NCBI RefSeq assembly: GCF_032911445.1
Contig: NZ_JAWJEJ010000001.1
Coordinates: 1,736,001 to 1,800,000, forward strand
Source of the DNA: Sphingomonas sp. HF-S4
Lineage (GTDB): Bacteria > Pseudomonadota > Alphaproteobacteria > Sphingomonadales > Sphingomonadaceae
Direction: 5' to 3'
Length of the DNA stretch: 64,000 nt
The position numbers were made by a program, and so were the translations under genes. Of the stretch, positions 8,977-18,698 are shown one piece after another. Position 1 is the first letter of the stretch; the number at the start of each line of letters is the position of its first letter. Under the pieces are notes generated by a model. That model saw nothing but the letters and a program-made list of their open reading frames with translations, was not told the origin of the DNA and made no database searches.

Positions 8977-9033
8977 GCTGGCGGGCTAGACTCGCCGACA
9001 ACGATAGCAGGCAGACGGAGAGGTAAGGAAACG

Positions 9034-10103
9034 GTGCGGGCGAAACGGGCCACTCTCAAATCGATCGCATCGGAGCTTGGCGTCACGCCCACCTCGGTCT
9101 CCAACGCGTACAACAACCCCGCCAAGGTCTCCAAGGAACTGCGCGAGCGGATCATCGCGCATGCCCGATCGGTCAATTATGACGGCCCCCATCCTGCGGC
9201 GCGATCGCTGCGCACAGGCCGCTGTGGCGCGATCGGCGTGCTGTTCAACGATCAGTTGAGCTACGCCTTCACCGACGCGCACGACATCACCTTCCTGCAC
9301 GGGATCTCGTCGGTATGCGAGGAGGAAGGCGCGAACCTCGTGCTCATCCCGCTCAAGGACAAGCATCCCGAACAGCGTGATACGCTGACCGCGATCGTCG
9401 ACGGCTATATCCTCAACGCGCCGTACAAGAGCCATCCGACGATCCGCATGGCGCTGGCGCGGGGACTGCCCACGGTGGTCGTCGATTTCGACGCGCCCGA
9501 TCTCGCCAGCGTGCAGACCAACGACCGCGCGATGATGCGCGCCACAGTCGCCCATCTGCTGGCGCTGGGCCACCGCCGGATCGCCATCGTGACCTTTCCT
9601 TTCTCGGAGGATCATGGCGAGATCTTCGCACTGGATCGCGATGTCCCGGACGAGAACCATGTCGTGCGCGAACGCATCCAGGGCTGCCGTGACGCAATCG
9701 ACGCGGCCGGGCTGGCCCAGGCCGAGATACTGGTTTGCGAAACGGTCAACAGCGAGGATGGCGGGCAGCGCGCGGCGGAGCGGCTGCTGCGCCGCCGGCC
9801 GGACCTCACTGCCTTGGTGTGCTTTTCCGACCGACTGGCGCGCGGCGCGATCGTGCATTGCCAGTCGCATGCGCTGTCGGTGCCGCAGCGCGTCTCGGTG
9901 ACCGGCTTCGACGGGCTCGATCCGCCCGGCCGGCAACCCGAGACGCTGAGGCTCACCACCGTGCGCCAGAACGCATTCGAGAAGGGCCGCAAGGCAGCCG
10001 AGATCCTGTTGCGCGAAGGCGGCGCGGCAGGACTCAAAGTGGATATCGAGGCCGAGTTCGTGGTCGGCGACACCACCGCTGGAGCATGGGAGTTGCGTAC
10101 GGA

Positions 10104-10107
<4 letters not shown>
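9034..10107 (+). CDS. LacI-family transcriptional regulator of the sugar locus
   Basis: 357 residues from a GTG start preceded by GAGGTAAGGA. The N-terminal helix-turn-helix reads TLKSIASELGVTPTSVSNAYNNPAKVSKELRERI (first 50 residues), followed by the hinge region and a periplasmic-binding-protein-like sensor domain, ending with VSVTGFDGLDP and the TTVRQNAFEKGRKAAEILL segment. It is divergent from the lipoprotein/ABC/GH130 operon and overlaps the ATPase gene by 4 bp. It most likely binds the two matching 14-bp operators at 8942 and 11238 and responds to the imported sugar or a derivative. Confidence 0.93.
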
Positions 10108-11192
<1,085 letters not shown>

Positions 11193-11223
11193 AACGGCGC
11201 CGAGAGTTTGATGATTGCGCGAC

Positions 11224-11252
11224 TTGATAGACGTTTGGTTGATCGTTAAACG
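11224..11252 (+). promoter_or_regulatory. LacI-type operator and possible promoter before the TonB receptor
   Basis: GTTGATCGTTAAAC at 11238-11251 matches GTTnAnCGnTnAAC, the same pattern as the operator at 8942-8955. Its reverse complement and the 8942 site agree at 12 of 14 positions. A weak promoter can be drawn with TTGATA (11224-11229), a 17-bp spacer and TAAACG (11247-11252), so a bound repressor would cover the -10. Confidence 0.6.
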
Positions 11253-11322
11253 TAGGTGTTCCGGTGGAAGAAATTGCCCGCGCAGACGGGCATGACCGCC
11301 GGGTCCCAGAGGAGGATGCTTC

Positions 11323-13995
11323 ATGAAGCGCAACGCACGATTCCGCCTGATCGCCATGACCGGAATGGCGACGATCCTCGCCGCCCCCGCAGCCCTCGCC
11401 CAGGAGCGCCAGGCGGAGCGGCAGGACAGCCAGGCCGCCGACAGCACCCAGGCCGGCGAAGAGGAGATTATCGTAACCGGCCTGCGCGAGAGCCTTCGCC
11501 GCGCGGTCGATATCAAGCGCTCGGCAGACAACATCGTCGATTCGATCGTCGCCGAAGACATCGGCAAGCTCCCCGACCAGAACATCGCCGAGGCGATCCA
11601 GCGCATCCCGGGCGTGACCATCTCGCGCGACAATGGCGAGGGCCAGTTCATCACCGTCCGCGGGCTCGGTCCGGCGTTCAGCACCGCGCTCTATAACGGC
11701 CGCATCCTCGCGACCGAAAACCAGGGCCGCGAGTTCAGCTTCGATATCCTGCCCGCCGAGCTGATCAATCGCGTCGACGTCTCCAAGACGCCGACCTCGT
11801 CGCAGGTCGAAGGCGGCATCGCCTCGACCGTCGACATGTACACCGCCCGCCCCTTCGATTTCGGCAAGACCAAGCTCGTCGTCTCGGCACAGGGCAATTA
11901 CGACAAGTTGCGCGGCGAGGTCTCGCCCCAGGCTTCCGGGCTGTTCAGCACCACCTTCGGCGGCGGCAATTTCGGCATCCTCGGCGCCTTCTCGTACATC
12001 GACCGCAAGATCGAGGGCCGGCGCATCTTCACCGACGGCTGGGAAGCCAATCAGAACCTCGACTTCAACCGCGACGGCACGCCCGAACTCACCGGCGTCT
12101 CGCTGCCGACCTATGTCGAATACGGCGTCAACGAGACCAACCGCAAACGCCTCTCCGGCCTGCTCACCGCGCAGGCGCGGCTGTCCGACTCGCTCGTCTT
12201 TACCGTCGATGGGCTCTATTCGAAACTCGACGTCAACGACGATAACAAGGTGTTCTTCGTCTATGGTGGGCCCGGCGACGTGCGCTCGGGAACGGTCGAC
12301 GCCAACAACACGCTGACCAGCTATACCGGCATCGCTTCCGGGCCGATGTTCACCAACCAGATCCGCCCGCGCCTCGCCGAGACCTATCAGGTCGGCGGAA
12401 ATCTGGAGTGGAAGGGCAACGGCCCGCTGTCCGGCTTCCTCGACTTGTCCTGGTCCAAGGCAACCGACGACACCGGCGGCAACCAGGCCTGGTTCGAAAG
12501 CAATCTCGCAGCGCCGGGCTATTCGCCCGTCGGGGTCAGCTTCAAACTGCAGAACGGGCTACCCATGTATTCCGGGCTCGGCGCCTTCGACACATCGAAC
12601 GCCAAGGTCGGCTATCTGACCTACGAAGGCGTCAGTGTCGCCGACGAGATCTACCAGATCAATTCCGAGCTCAAATACGAGACGACGGGGCTGCTGCGCG
12701 CCATCACCGCCGGGTTCAACTATTCGGACCGCAAGAAGGAGCGCTTCTCCTACAAGACTCCCGATGCGTTGCAGAGCGTGTTCGGCGGCGTGCTGGTGCC
12801 GCAGAGCGTGTTCGGCGAGCCGGCCGACGCCAGCAATTTCTTCGGCATCGACATGTTCCCGAACGGCTTCCCGGCATATGCCGCGGCCGATCTCGCGGCG
12901 TATCTGCTCACCGATGCCGGGATCAACGCTTCGTCGAACCCCGCCGCGACGCGCGCCGCGCTCGCCGCCAATGGCGGCGACTTCGGCGTCGCGCTGGTGC
13001 CCAGCAACAGCGGCTCGGCACAGGAGCGCACGATCGGCGGCTTCGTCCAGGCCTCGTTTGCCGGCGATCTCGGCTCGCGCGCCTGGTCGGGCAATATCGG
13101 GCTGCGCTACACCCGCACCGACGTGACCTCGCGCGGGTTCGGGCAGGAGATCGTGAGCATCACCACGCCGCCCGGGCTCGATCCGATCGTCAACCTCTCC
13201 GCCCCCCAGGCGATCACCGAGAAGGGCAAGTATGACGAGTGGCTGCCGAGCGCGAACGTCAAGGTCGACCTGTTCAAGGACGTCGTCTTCCAGGCGGCGG
13301 TCGCCAAGACGCTGACCCGCGCGACGCTGAGCGACCTGCTGCTCATCCGCAACATCAACCCGCGACCGCGCGAGCGGGCGATCACCGACGGCAATCCCGG
13401 TCTCCAGCCGATGGTCGGGTGGAACTACGACGCCGCGCTGACCTGGTATATCGACCGCTCGAGCTTCGTGAGCGCCGCCGTCTTCCAGAAGGACCTTAAG
13501 AACCTGAGCGAGTCGGTCACCACCACCGTTCAGATCCTCGGCCTCGATTTCAGGCGTACCCGACCGGAGAATGTCGGCGACGATCGCATCCGCGGCGTCG
13601 AGTTCTCAGGCCAGTACACCTTTACCGGCCTGCCCGCGCCGCTCGATGGCCTGGGCGTGCAGGGCAACGTCAGCTTTGTCGGCGACGAGGGCAACACCTA
13701 CAATTTGGTCGGCTTCTACGAGAAGGGACCACTGCAGATGCGGCTCGCCTACAATCATCGTGACGCGTACGAGCAGACCGCACGCGGCAATCGCGGCCAG
13801 CCGGTCAATGTCGCTGCGTACGGGATCTGGGACGCGAGCATCAATTTCGCGCTCAACGACCACTTCACGGTGTTCGCGCAGGGGCTCAACCTGTTCAACG
13901 AAAAGACCTTCCTCTATTCGGTCTATCAGGAGCGGGTGATCACCTACGAAAGCTACGGGCCCCGCTACGCGCTGGGCATCCGCGCCAACTTCTGA
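11323..13995 (+). CDS. TonB-dependent receptor (TIGR01782-like, carbohydrate uptake)
   Basis: 890 residues from the ATG 7 nt after GAGGAGGA. A signal peptide (about 27 residues, ending PAALAQ) is followed by the TonB-box-like EEIIVTG and the plug domain (DQNIAEAIQRIPGVTISRDNGEG, then FITVRGLGPAFSTALYNGR). The rest is a 22-strand-type barrel ending in YALGIRANF, with the terminal Phe needed for outer-membrane insertion. The RESLRRAVDIKRSADNIVDSI entry is characteristic of the Xanthomonas/Caulobacter receptor group used for plant sugars. Its position behind a LacI-type operator and next to the ABC/GH130 genes suggests it imports the same glycan across the outer membrane. Confidence 0.95.
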   Translation: MKRNARFRLIAMTGMATILAAPAALAQERQAERQDSQAADSTQAGEEEIIVTGLRESLRRAVDIKRSADNIVDSIVAEDIGKLPDQNIAEAIQRIPGVTISRDNGEGQFITVRGLGPAFSTALYNGRILATENQGREFSFDILPAELINRVDVSKTPTSSQVEGGIASTVDMYTARPFDFGKTKLVVSAQGNYDKLRGEVSPQASGLFSTTFGGGNFGILGAFSYIDRKIEGRRIFTDGWEANQNLDFNRDGTPELTGVSLPTYVEYGVNETNRKRLSGLLTAQARLSDSLVFTVDGLYSKLDVNDDNKVFFVYGGPGDVRSGTVDANNTLTSYTGIASGPMFTNQIRPRLAETYQVGGNLEWKGNGPLSGFLDLSWSKATDDTGGNQAWFESNLAAPGYSPVGVSFKLQNGLPMYSGLGAFDTSNAKVGYLTYEGVSVADEIYQINSELKYETTGLLRAITAGFNYSDRKKERFSYKTPDALQSVFGGVLVPQSVFGEPADASNFFGIDMFPNGFPAYAAADLAAYLLTDAGINASSNPAATRAALAANGGDFGVALVPSNSGSAQERTIGGFVQASFAGDLGSRAWSGNIGLRYTRTDVTSRGFGQEIVSITTPPGLDPIVNLSAPQAITEKGKYDEWLPSANVKVDLFKDVVFQAAVAKTLTRATLSDLLLIRNINPRPRERAITDGNPGLQPMVGWNYDAALTWYIDRSSFVSAAVFQKDLKNLSESVTTTVQILGLDFRRTRPENVGDDRIRGVEFSGQYTFTGLPAPLDGLGVQGNVSFVGDEGNTYNLVGFYEKGPLQMRLAYNHRDAYEQTARGNRGQPVNVAAYGIWDASINFALNDHFTVFAQGLNLFNEKTFLYSVYQERVITYESYGPRYALGIRANF

Positions 13996-13997
13996 TC

Positions 13998-14046
13998 TTC
14001 GCGCCCGAAGGGCGGCATCGGCCTGATGCCGCCCTTCGGGCGCGAA
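13998..14046 (+). terminator. long perfect hairpin after the TonB receptor gene
   Basis: A 22-bp perfect stem (13998-14019 with 14025-14046) with a 5-nt loop begins 2 nt after the receptor stop codon. No T-run follows, so it is not a classic intrinsic terminator. It may stop or protect the transcript end. Confidence 0.65.
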
Positions 14047-14078
14047 CCGCTTGCAATGTCGCGCATTCTCCCCACTTA

Positions 14079-14093
14079 TTGTGCACCGCACAA
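14079..14093. promoter_or_regulatory. inverted repeat TTGTGC-N3-GCACAA before the esterase gene
   Basis: A perfect 6-bp inverted repeat with 3-bp spacer lies about 60 bp upstream of the esterase start. TGC/GCA-rich repeats are reported for the PHB regulator PhaR, but the match is too short to assign a regulator. Confidence 0.3.
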
Positions 14094-14154
14094 ATTCGGC
14101 GCACGCGGCAGTCGTGTGCCGGTCGACGCTCCTAACTGTCCCGAAGGAGTGAAG

Positions 14155-15252
14155 ATGCGTTCGATTTCCGACACGATCCGACGGCTTCAGCACGTAAGCA
14201 AGCCACGCGCTTTCGACTCCATCCCGGCTGCTGCATCCCGGCTGATGCCCCTGCACGGCTTCGGGACCAATCCGGGCGATCTCGACGCGTTTCTATTTGC
14301 GCCCGCGCATCTGCCGCAGAATGCCCCGCTGGTGGTGGTCCTGCACGGCTGCACCCAGACGGCGTCGGCCTATGACCAGGGGTCGGGATGGTCGGCATTG
14401 GCGGACCGGTTCGGCTTCGCGGTGCTGTTTCCCCAGCAGCGGCGCGCCAACAATCCCAATCTTTGCTTCAACTGGTTCTCGCCGGCCGACACGCGTGCCG
14501 GCGCCGGCGAGACCGAGTCGATACGCCAGATGGCCTGCACCGTGATCGAGCGCCACGCGCTCGATCCCGCTCGGGTGTTCGTCACCGGACTGTCGGCGGG
14601 CGGCGCGATGACCTCGGCAATGCTGGCGACCTGCCCCGATCTGTTCGCCGGCGGAGCGATCATCGCGGGGCTGCCGTTCGGCGTGGCGAAGAGCGTGCCC
14701 GAAGCCTTCGACCGGATGCGTGGCCACGGCTATGACAGCGCCGGGCTGAGCGCGCTCGTCCGCGACGCAGCGCCCTCCCCGGTCCGCTGGCCGAGCGTTT
14801 CCATATGGCAGGGTACCGCCGATACGACGGTCGCCCCCGCCAATGCGGCGATGCTCGTCGAACAGTGGCGCGCTATCCACGGCGTCGATCTTCCGGATCA
14901 GAGCCAGTCGGGCGACCGCCACCGCTATCGGGGCTGGCACGATAGCACGGGCCGGCTGGTGCTCGAGGAATATCTGATCCCTGGCCTTGGCCATGGTACG
15001 CCGATCACCAGCGCGGGGCCGGAGGCCTTTGGCGTGCCGGCTCCCTATATGCTGGAGGCGGGTATCTCCTCGACCTATCGGATCGCCGCGTCCTGGGAGA
15101 TCGTTCCCGCCGTCGCGCCGGCGCGACCCGAATCGGCAGCGAGCGACGCGACGCCGGCCGCGGCGCCGGCCCGCCATGGCGAAGCGCACGGCTTCGATCC
15201 CGGGCGGTCGATCAACGCGGCGTTGCGGGCCGCCGGCCTCCTCCGGCCGTGA
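14155..15252 (+). CDS. PHB depolymerase family esterase (alpha/beta hydrolase)
   Basis: 365 residues from the ATG after AAGGAG (14144-14149); the frame is open further upstream through the hairpin, which is rejected. The alpha/beta-hydrolase features are an oxyanion-hole segment VVVLHGCTQTASAYD, the nucleophile elbow GLSAGGAM, an acidic WQGTADTTV segment and the histidine in LIPGLGHGTP. The sequence ADRFGFAVLFPQQ is typical of the poly(3-hydroxybutyrate) depolymerase/feruloyl esterase group. No clear signal peptide is seen. The C-terminal 60 residues are Ala/Pro-rich and low in complexity. It overlaps the next gene by 4 bp (GTGA), so the two are co-translated. Confidence 0.88.
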   Translation: MRSISDTIRRLQHVSKPRAFDSIPAAASRLMPLHGFGTNPGDLDAFLFAPAHLPQNAPLVVVLHGCTQTASAYDQGSGWSALADRFGFAVLFPQQRRANNPNLCFNWFSPADTRAGAGETESIRQMACTVIERHALDPARVFVTGLSAGGAMTSAMLATCPDLFAGGAIIAGLPFGVAKSVPEAFDRMRGHGYDSAGLSALVRDAAPSPVRWPSVSIWQGTADTTVAPANAAMLVEQWRAIHGVDLPDQSQSGDRHRYRGWHDSTGRLVLEEYLIPGLGHGTPITSAGPEAFGVPAPYMLEAGISSTYRIAASWEIVPAVAPARPESAASDATPAAAPARHGEAHGFDPGRSINAALRAAGLLRP

Positions 15253-16106
15253 GGCTGCGCATCCGTCACGAGACGATCTATCGCTACGCACGGCCGGTCC
15301 TGTTCCTCGAGCATCGGCTGCTGCTTTCGCCAAGGCCGCGCCATGACATCACGGTGCTGTCGACGCGACTTTCGATCGCGCCGGGGGCGATGCTCGACTG
15401 GCGCGAAGATGTGCTCGACAATCTGGTGGCGACCGCGACGTTCGATGCGGCGGCGGCGTCGCTTTCGATCCTGGCCGAACATGAAGTCGAGCATCGCGCA
15501 GCAGCCTATCCCCTCTTCCGGATCGCGCCCGCCGCGCATCGCTATCCCTTTTCCTATTCCCCCGAGGACGAGGCGCTGCTTGCGCCGGGGCTGATGGCCC
15601 CCGGCCAGCAGACGGGAGATCCCGTCGAGGCATGGACGGATAGCTTTCTCGCGACGGCGCCGCGCGACACGCTGCAATTGCTCAACGCGCTCAACGCGGC
15701 GATCGGCGGCGCGATCGCCTATCGGGTCCGCGAAGAGGAAGGCACGCAATCGCCATCGCGGACATTGGCGCTGGCGAGTGGCTCATGCCGCGACATCGCG
15801 GCGCTGTTCGTGGCGGTCGCGCGCCGTCTTGGCTTCGCCGTACGGGCGGTCTCGGGCTATCTGTTCGATCCCGGCATGGCCGCAGGCGACGTCGGCGCAA
15901 CGCATGCCTGGGCCGAGATATTCCTGCCAGAGGCCGGGTGGGTCGCCTTCGATCCAACCCAGCAACGCATCGGATCCGCGGGGCTCGTCGCCACTGCCTG
16001 TGGGGTCGACAGTGCTTCCATCGTGCCGATCATCGGGGGCTTTCTCGGCGATCGATCCGACTTTCTCGAGATGCACGCGGACGTGACGGTGGTGCGCTGC
16101 CCATAG
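15249..16106 (+). CDS. transglutaminase-like domain protein
   Basis: 285 residues from the GTG that overlaps the preceding stop. The N-terminal part (RLRIRHETIYRYARPV) is the bacterial transglutaminase N-terminal domain. The papain-like core has the catalytic triad in order: Cys in SGSCRDIAALF, His in GATHAWAEIFLP and Asp in GWVAFDPT. Proteins of this group are thought to be cysteine proteases or amidases rather than cross-linking enzymes. The protein ends with VVRCP, and no signal peptide is visible. Coupling to the esterase suggests a shared condition of expression; the substrate is unknown. Confidence 0.9.
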   Translation: MRLRIRHETIYRYARPVLFLEHRLLLSPRPRHDITVLSTRLSIAPGAMLDWREDVLDNLVATATFDAAAASLSILAEHEVEHRAAAYPLFRIAPAAHRYPFSYSPEDEALLAPGLMAPGQQTGDPVEAWTDSFLATAPRDTLQLLNALNAAIGGAIAYRVREEEGTQSPSRTLALASGSCRDIAALFVAVARRLGFAVRAVSGYLFDPGMAAGDVGATHAWAEIFLPEAGWVAFDPTQQRIGSAGLVATACGVDSASIVPIIGGFLGDRSDFLEMHADVTVVRCP

Positions 16107-16153
16107 CCCGGCCGATCGCATCGGGATCAGGAAGCAAATCGACGGCACGGCAC

Positions 16154-16178
16154 GGAACGGCCGCGCGTCCCCTTGGTT
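16154..16178 (+). promoter_or_regulatory. near-consensus EcfG-type (general stress) promoter
   Basis: GGAAC (16154-16158), 16 bp, then GGTT (16175-16178) matches GGAAC-N16-CGTT at 8 of 9 fixed positions. It lies 43 bp before the start of the CsbD-like gene, a product class often under general stress control. Confidence 0.5.
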
Positions 16179-16221
16179 GGTACAGCAGGACAATCAAGTT
16201 CTTGAAATCCAGGAGAGTCTC

Positions 16222-16401
16222 ATGAGCATCGAGGGCAAGATCAAGGAAGCTGCCGGCTTCGTGAAGGAAGAAGCCTTCGAGCACGGCAAATCACCCGAAA
16301 GCCAGCAAAAGGCGCAAGAAGGCCGTGATTTGCGCAACGAGGGCCGGATCGAGGACGGCAAGCCGCCCAAGACGACGACGCCGGGCACCGGCGCCGAATA
16401 A
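16222..16401 (+). CDS. CsbD-like small stress protein
   Basis: 59 residues from the ATG after AGGAGA (16211-16216). The protein is highly charged and hydrophilic with no membrane segment. The N-terminal IEGKIKEAAGFVKEEAFEHG resembles the GK-KE repeats of CsbD/YjbJ-like stress proteins; the second half (GRDLRNEGRIEDGKPPKTTT) is probably disordered. A strong intrinsic terminator follows directly, and an EcfG-like promoter precedes it, so it looks like an independent stress-induced unit. The family assignment is by general similarity only. Confidence 0.7.
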   Translation: MSIEGKIKEAAGFVKEEAFEHGKSPESQQKAQEGRDLRNEGRIEDGKPPKTTTPGTGAE

Positions 16402-16421
16402 GCGATCTGCAACACGAGAAA

Positions 16422-16446
16422 GCGCCGCCCATCGGGCGGCGTTTTT
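16422..16446 (+). terminator. intrinsic terminator
   Basis: CGCCGCCC and GGGCGGCG pair around a 3-nt loop (16423-16441) and are followed by TTTTT. It ends the CsbD-like transcript and lies between it and the convergent methyltransferase gene. Confidence 0.88.
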
Positions 16447-16480
16447 GCGTGTGTATCGGCCCCGGTAGCGTGGAAGAAAG

Positions 16481-17068
16481 CTATGGGCCCGCAGGCGCCT
16501 TCGCCAAGCCCTGGACGATCCATCGGCCGGTCCTGACTTCGGACAGAACATGCCAGCGCGCGCCGGTATCGCGCAGGAAGTCGGCATGGATGCCGGCAGC
16601 ATGCTGCACGAAATCATGAAAATCGATGCGGTGGTGGGCCAGCACCAGCCGCCCGCCGACAGGCAAGGCGCGGGACACGCGCCTGGCGGTCTCTGCCATG
16701 ACCCGCGCGGTCAGGTAATAGAGTACTTCGGCCACGATGATCGCATCGTAGCGCGGGCTCGGGAAGGGATCCGGAAGCGCAAGGCGCAACGCGCGCGCGC
16801 CGGGACAATCTGCGATCGCCTTGGCAACCAGCGCCGTCCCCTCCGCCGTCCCTTCCGTGGCATCGAGGCGCAACGTGCGGCGCGCGAGCGTGGCGCTGTT
16901 CGAGCCGTTGCCGGCCGCAAGCTCGAGGATGCGGCCTCGCTTGCCGGAACCGAGCGCGTGCAGGATCGCTTGCCGCTTGTGCGCCTCGTCTCGGTCGGAG
17001 AATGTGAACCAGGGATCGGGATCGGCGGCGAACTTCGCCTCGAACCCGTCTAGCGTGATCGGCCGCAT
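16481..17068 (-). CDS. NodS-like SAM-dependent methyltransferase
   Basis: 195 residues. The SAM-binding motif I reads RILELAAGNGSNSATLA (about residues 46-62), followed by the acidic post-I position and YDAIIVAEVLYYL as motif II. The start FEAKFAADPDPWFTFSDRDEAHKRQAIL and overall length match the NodS group, whose founding member N-methylates the chitooligosaccharide backbone of Nod factors. It is the last gene of the katE-led operon and its start overlaps the end of the deacetylase gene by 19 bp. The natural substrate here is unknown; an amino sugar made free by the neighbouring deacetylase is a reasonable guess. Confidence 0.87.
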   Translation of the reverse strand: MRPITLDGFEAKFAADPDPWFTFSDRDEAHKRQAILHALGSGKRGRILELAAGNGSNSATLARRTLRLDATEGTAEGTALVAKAIADCPGARALRLALPDPFPSPRYDAIIVAEVLYYLTARVMAETARRVSRALPVGGRLVLAHHRIDFHDFVQHAAGIHADFLRDTGARWHVLSEVRTGRWIVQGLAKAPAGP

Positions 17069-17709
17069 GGCCGCTCCTCCCTGAAAAGCTCGGCCGGGCG
17101 CGAGAAGGCGCGCAATTCCTGTGGCGCGATCTGAAAACCACTCGGATCGTCCGCGATCCAGCCCATCTGGGTGCGATATCGCCGGATCGCGGCACGCTTC
17201 ATCGCCCGGCCCTCGCGCAGAAACAGCGAATGGCCCTGCATCTTGTCGCCCCAGACGAGATAGGAAAGGCGGCGCACGCCGGGCAGCAAGGCATGCGCCA
17301 GCCCGTCTGCTGTTGCCCGATGATCGGGGTGCGCGTCGGCCCGCGTCGGGGCGATCACCAACTGCAGGCCGGCTATGCGGCGCGCGGCGCGCGCGATCGC
17401 GCGAAAATGAGCGGATACTTCGCCTAGCCCACCATCGGGCAGGCCGAGGAAGCGGATCTTCCCCGCCGGCACTCCCAATCCGCGCATCGCACGCCGGGTC
17501 TCGCGCCGCCGCTCGGCAACCAGCCGGGCACGGGGCCAGCCGGGGCTCGACGGGTGAGAGACCGCACCGTCGGTCACCACCACGACCCGTACTTCGCGTC
17601 CGCGCTGCCGTAGCAGACGGATCAGGCCATAGGCGCCGATGGTCTCGTCATCGGCGTGCGGCGCGACGACCAGCGTGACCGCCGGATTGCCGATCCGTAG
17701 CGGGCTCAA
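17050..17709 (-). CDS. PIG-L/LmbE-family deacetylase
   Basis: 219 residues. The zinc motif PHADDE (residues about 18-23) and the later HPDH (DAHPDHRATADGL) are those of PIG-L N-acetylglucosaminyl deacetylases such as MshB, BshB and LmbE. No ATG or GTG exists at the right place; the best start is a TTG at 17709 that overlaps the stop of the upstream gene (TTGA), matching the coupling seen throughout this operon. A long open frame runs upstream of it but overlies the acyl-CoA-dehydrogenase-like gene out of frame. The enzyme probably removes an acyl group from an amino sugar conjugate before the methyltransferase acts. Confidence 0.87.
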   Translation of the reverse strand: MSPLRIGNPAVTLVVAPHADDETIGAYGLIRLLRQRGREVRVVVVTDGAVSHPSSPGWPRARLVAERRRETRRAMRGLGVPAGKIRFLGLPDGGLGEVSAHFRAIARAARRIAGLQLVIAPTRADAHPDHRATADGLAHALLPGVRRLSYLVWGDKMQGHSLFLREGRAMKRAAIRRYRTQMGWIADDPSGFQIAPQELRAFSRPAELFREERPCGRSR

Positions 17710-18698
17710 AGCTTCGGCCCGAGATCGCCCGCGGCAGCGGCGGCACCCACCTTTGCGCGCTGAGCGTCCGGCGCGGGCTGGCGAAGATAGACCATCAGAT
17801 CGGTGAGCGTAGCCGATAGCGGATGCGCATGGAACAGTCCCGGCAGGCCGACGGCTTCCTGGGCGAGCAGGATCGCGCGCTGCGCCAGGTCCGCCACCTG
17901 CAGCCGGGCCGCCGCAACGCGCGGCAGGCGGGTGGCATCGGGCTCGTCGAACCAGGCCGTGGCCGTCGCGCGCACGGCGGATGCCGCAAGATCCGCAAGG
18001 CCGAACAGATCGGCGAGCCGGGCGCGCTGATGCGGATCCCCCGCGCGGCTGGCGGCATTCAAATGGTCGCGCACCTGATCGAACAGCGCCGCGACCCCCC
18101 CGGCATGGACGGCGACGAAGCGCAGCGCTCCTCCACTGAACCAGGGTTCGCGGATATAGTCCTGGGGAGCGCCGATCCGCGCCGCCGCATCGACCGGCGC
18201 TCCGTCCCAGCGCACGATATGCGTCTGCGACCGTGCCATGCCGATCACGTCCCACCACTCCGCATCGATCGTGGGCGGTACTAGGGCGAGGTCGAGCAGC
18301 AGCAATTGCGGCCCCGCATCGGTATCGGCGGTCACCAACGCGTGCGACAGGATGCCGGCGCCCGACGCGTAGCTCTTGCCGCCAAACAGTCGGTCTTCGG
18401 CCAGTCGCAGTGGCTCGCCCGGCAACCCCGCGTTCCACACCCCGAAAGTCGCGCCCCGCCGGGCGGCGGCGACGGCGGCATCGGCGAGGTCCGGCGCGGC
18501 GTAGCGGGTGATGATCTGCAACGCATCGACATGGCCTTCGAACAGCCGGCCCAGCGGCAAATCTCGGCGACCGAGCGCATACAGCAGCTCCAGCAATTGC
18601 TGGAGTGCGGCGGCGTCGGACGGATCCGCGAAAGATACCAACTCCGCCTGCGCTTGCGTGATGGCCGATGACATGGCGCGTGCAGGCGTCCCGCTCAT
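17706..18698 (-). CDS. acyl-CoA dehydrogenase-like protein lacking the usual catalytic glutamate
   Basis: 330 residues from the ATG at 18698 that overlaps the glycosyltransferase stop (ATGA). The middle FGVWNAGLPGEPLRL...GGKSYASGAGILSHALV and the C-terminal HPLSATLTDLMVYLRQPAPD follow the acyl-CoA dehydrogenase fold with its FAD-binding barrel and helical end. Where active dehydrogenases of the short-chain type carry a catalytic Glu near GYxxExPxER, this protein reads GLFHAHPL, so the normal alpha,beta-dehydrogenation is doubtful. It may be a flavin monooxygenase-like or otherwise repurposed member. It sits between the glycosyltransferase and the deacetylase in one coupled operon. Confidence 0.8.
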   Translation of the reverse strand: MSGTPARAMSSAITQAQAELVSFADPSDAAALQQLLELLYALGRRDLPLGRLFEGHVDALQIITRYAAPDLADAAVAAARRGATFGVWNAGLPGEPLRLAEDRLFGGKSYASGAGILSHALVTADTDAGPQLLLLDLALVPPTIDAEWWDVIGMARSQTHIVRWDGAPVDAAARIGAPQDYIREPWFSGGALRFVAVHAGGVAALFDQVRDHLNAASRAGDPHQRARLADLFGLADLAASAVRATATAWFDEPDATRLPRVAAARLQVADLAQRAILLAQEAVGLPGLFHAHPLSATLTDLMVYLRQPAPDAQRAKVGAAAAAGDLGPKL

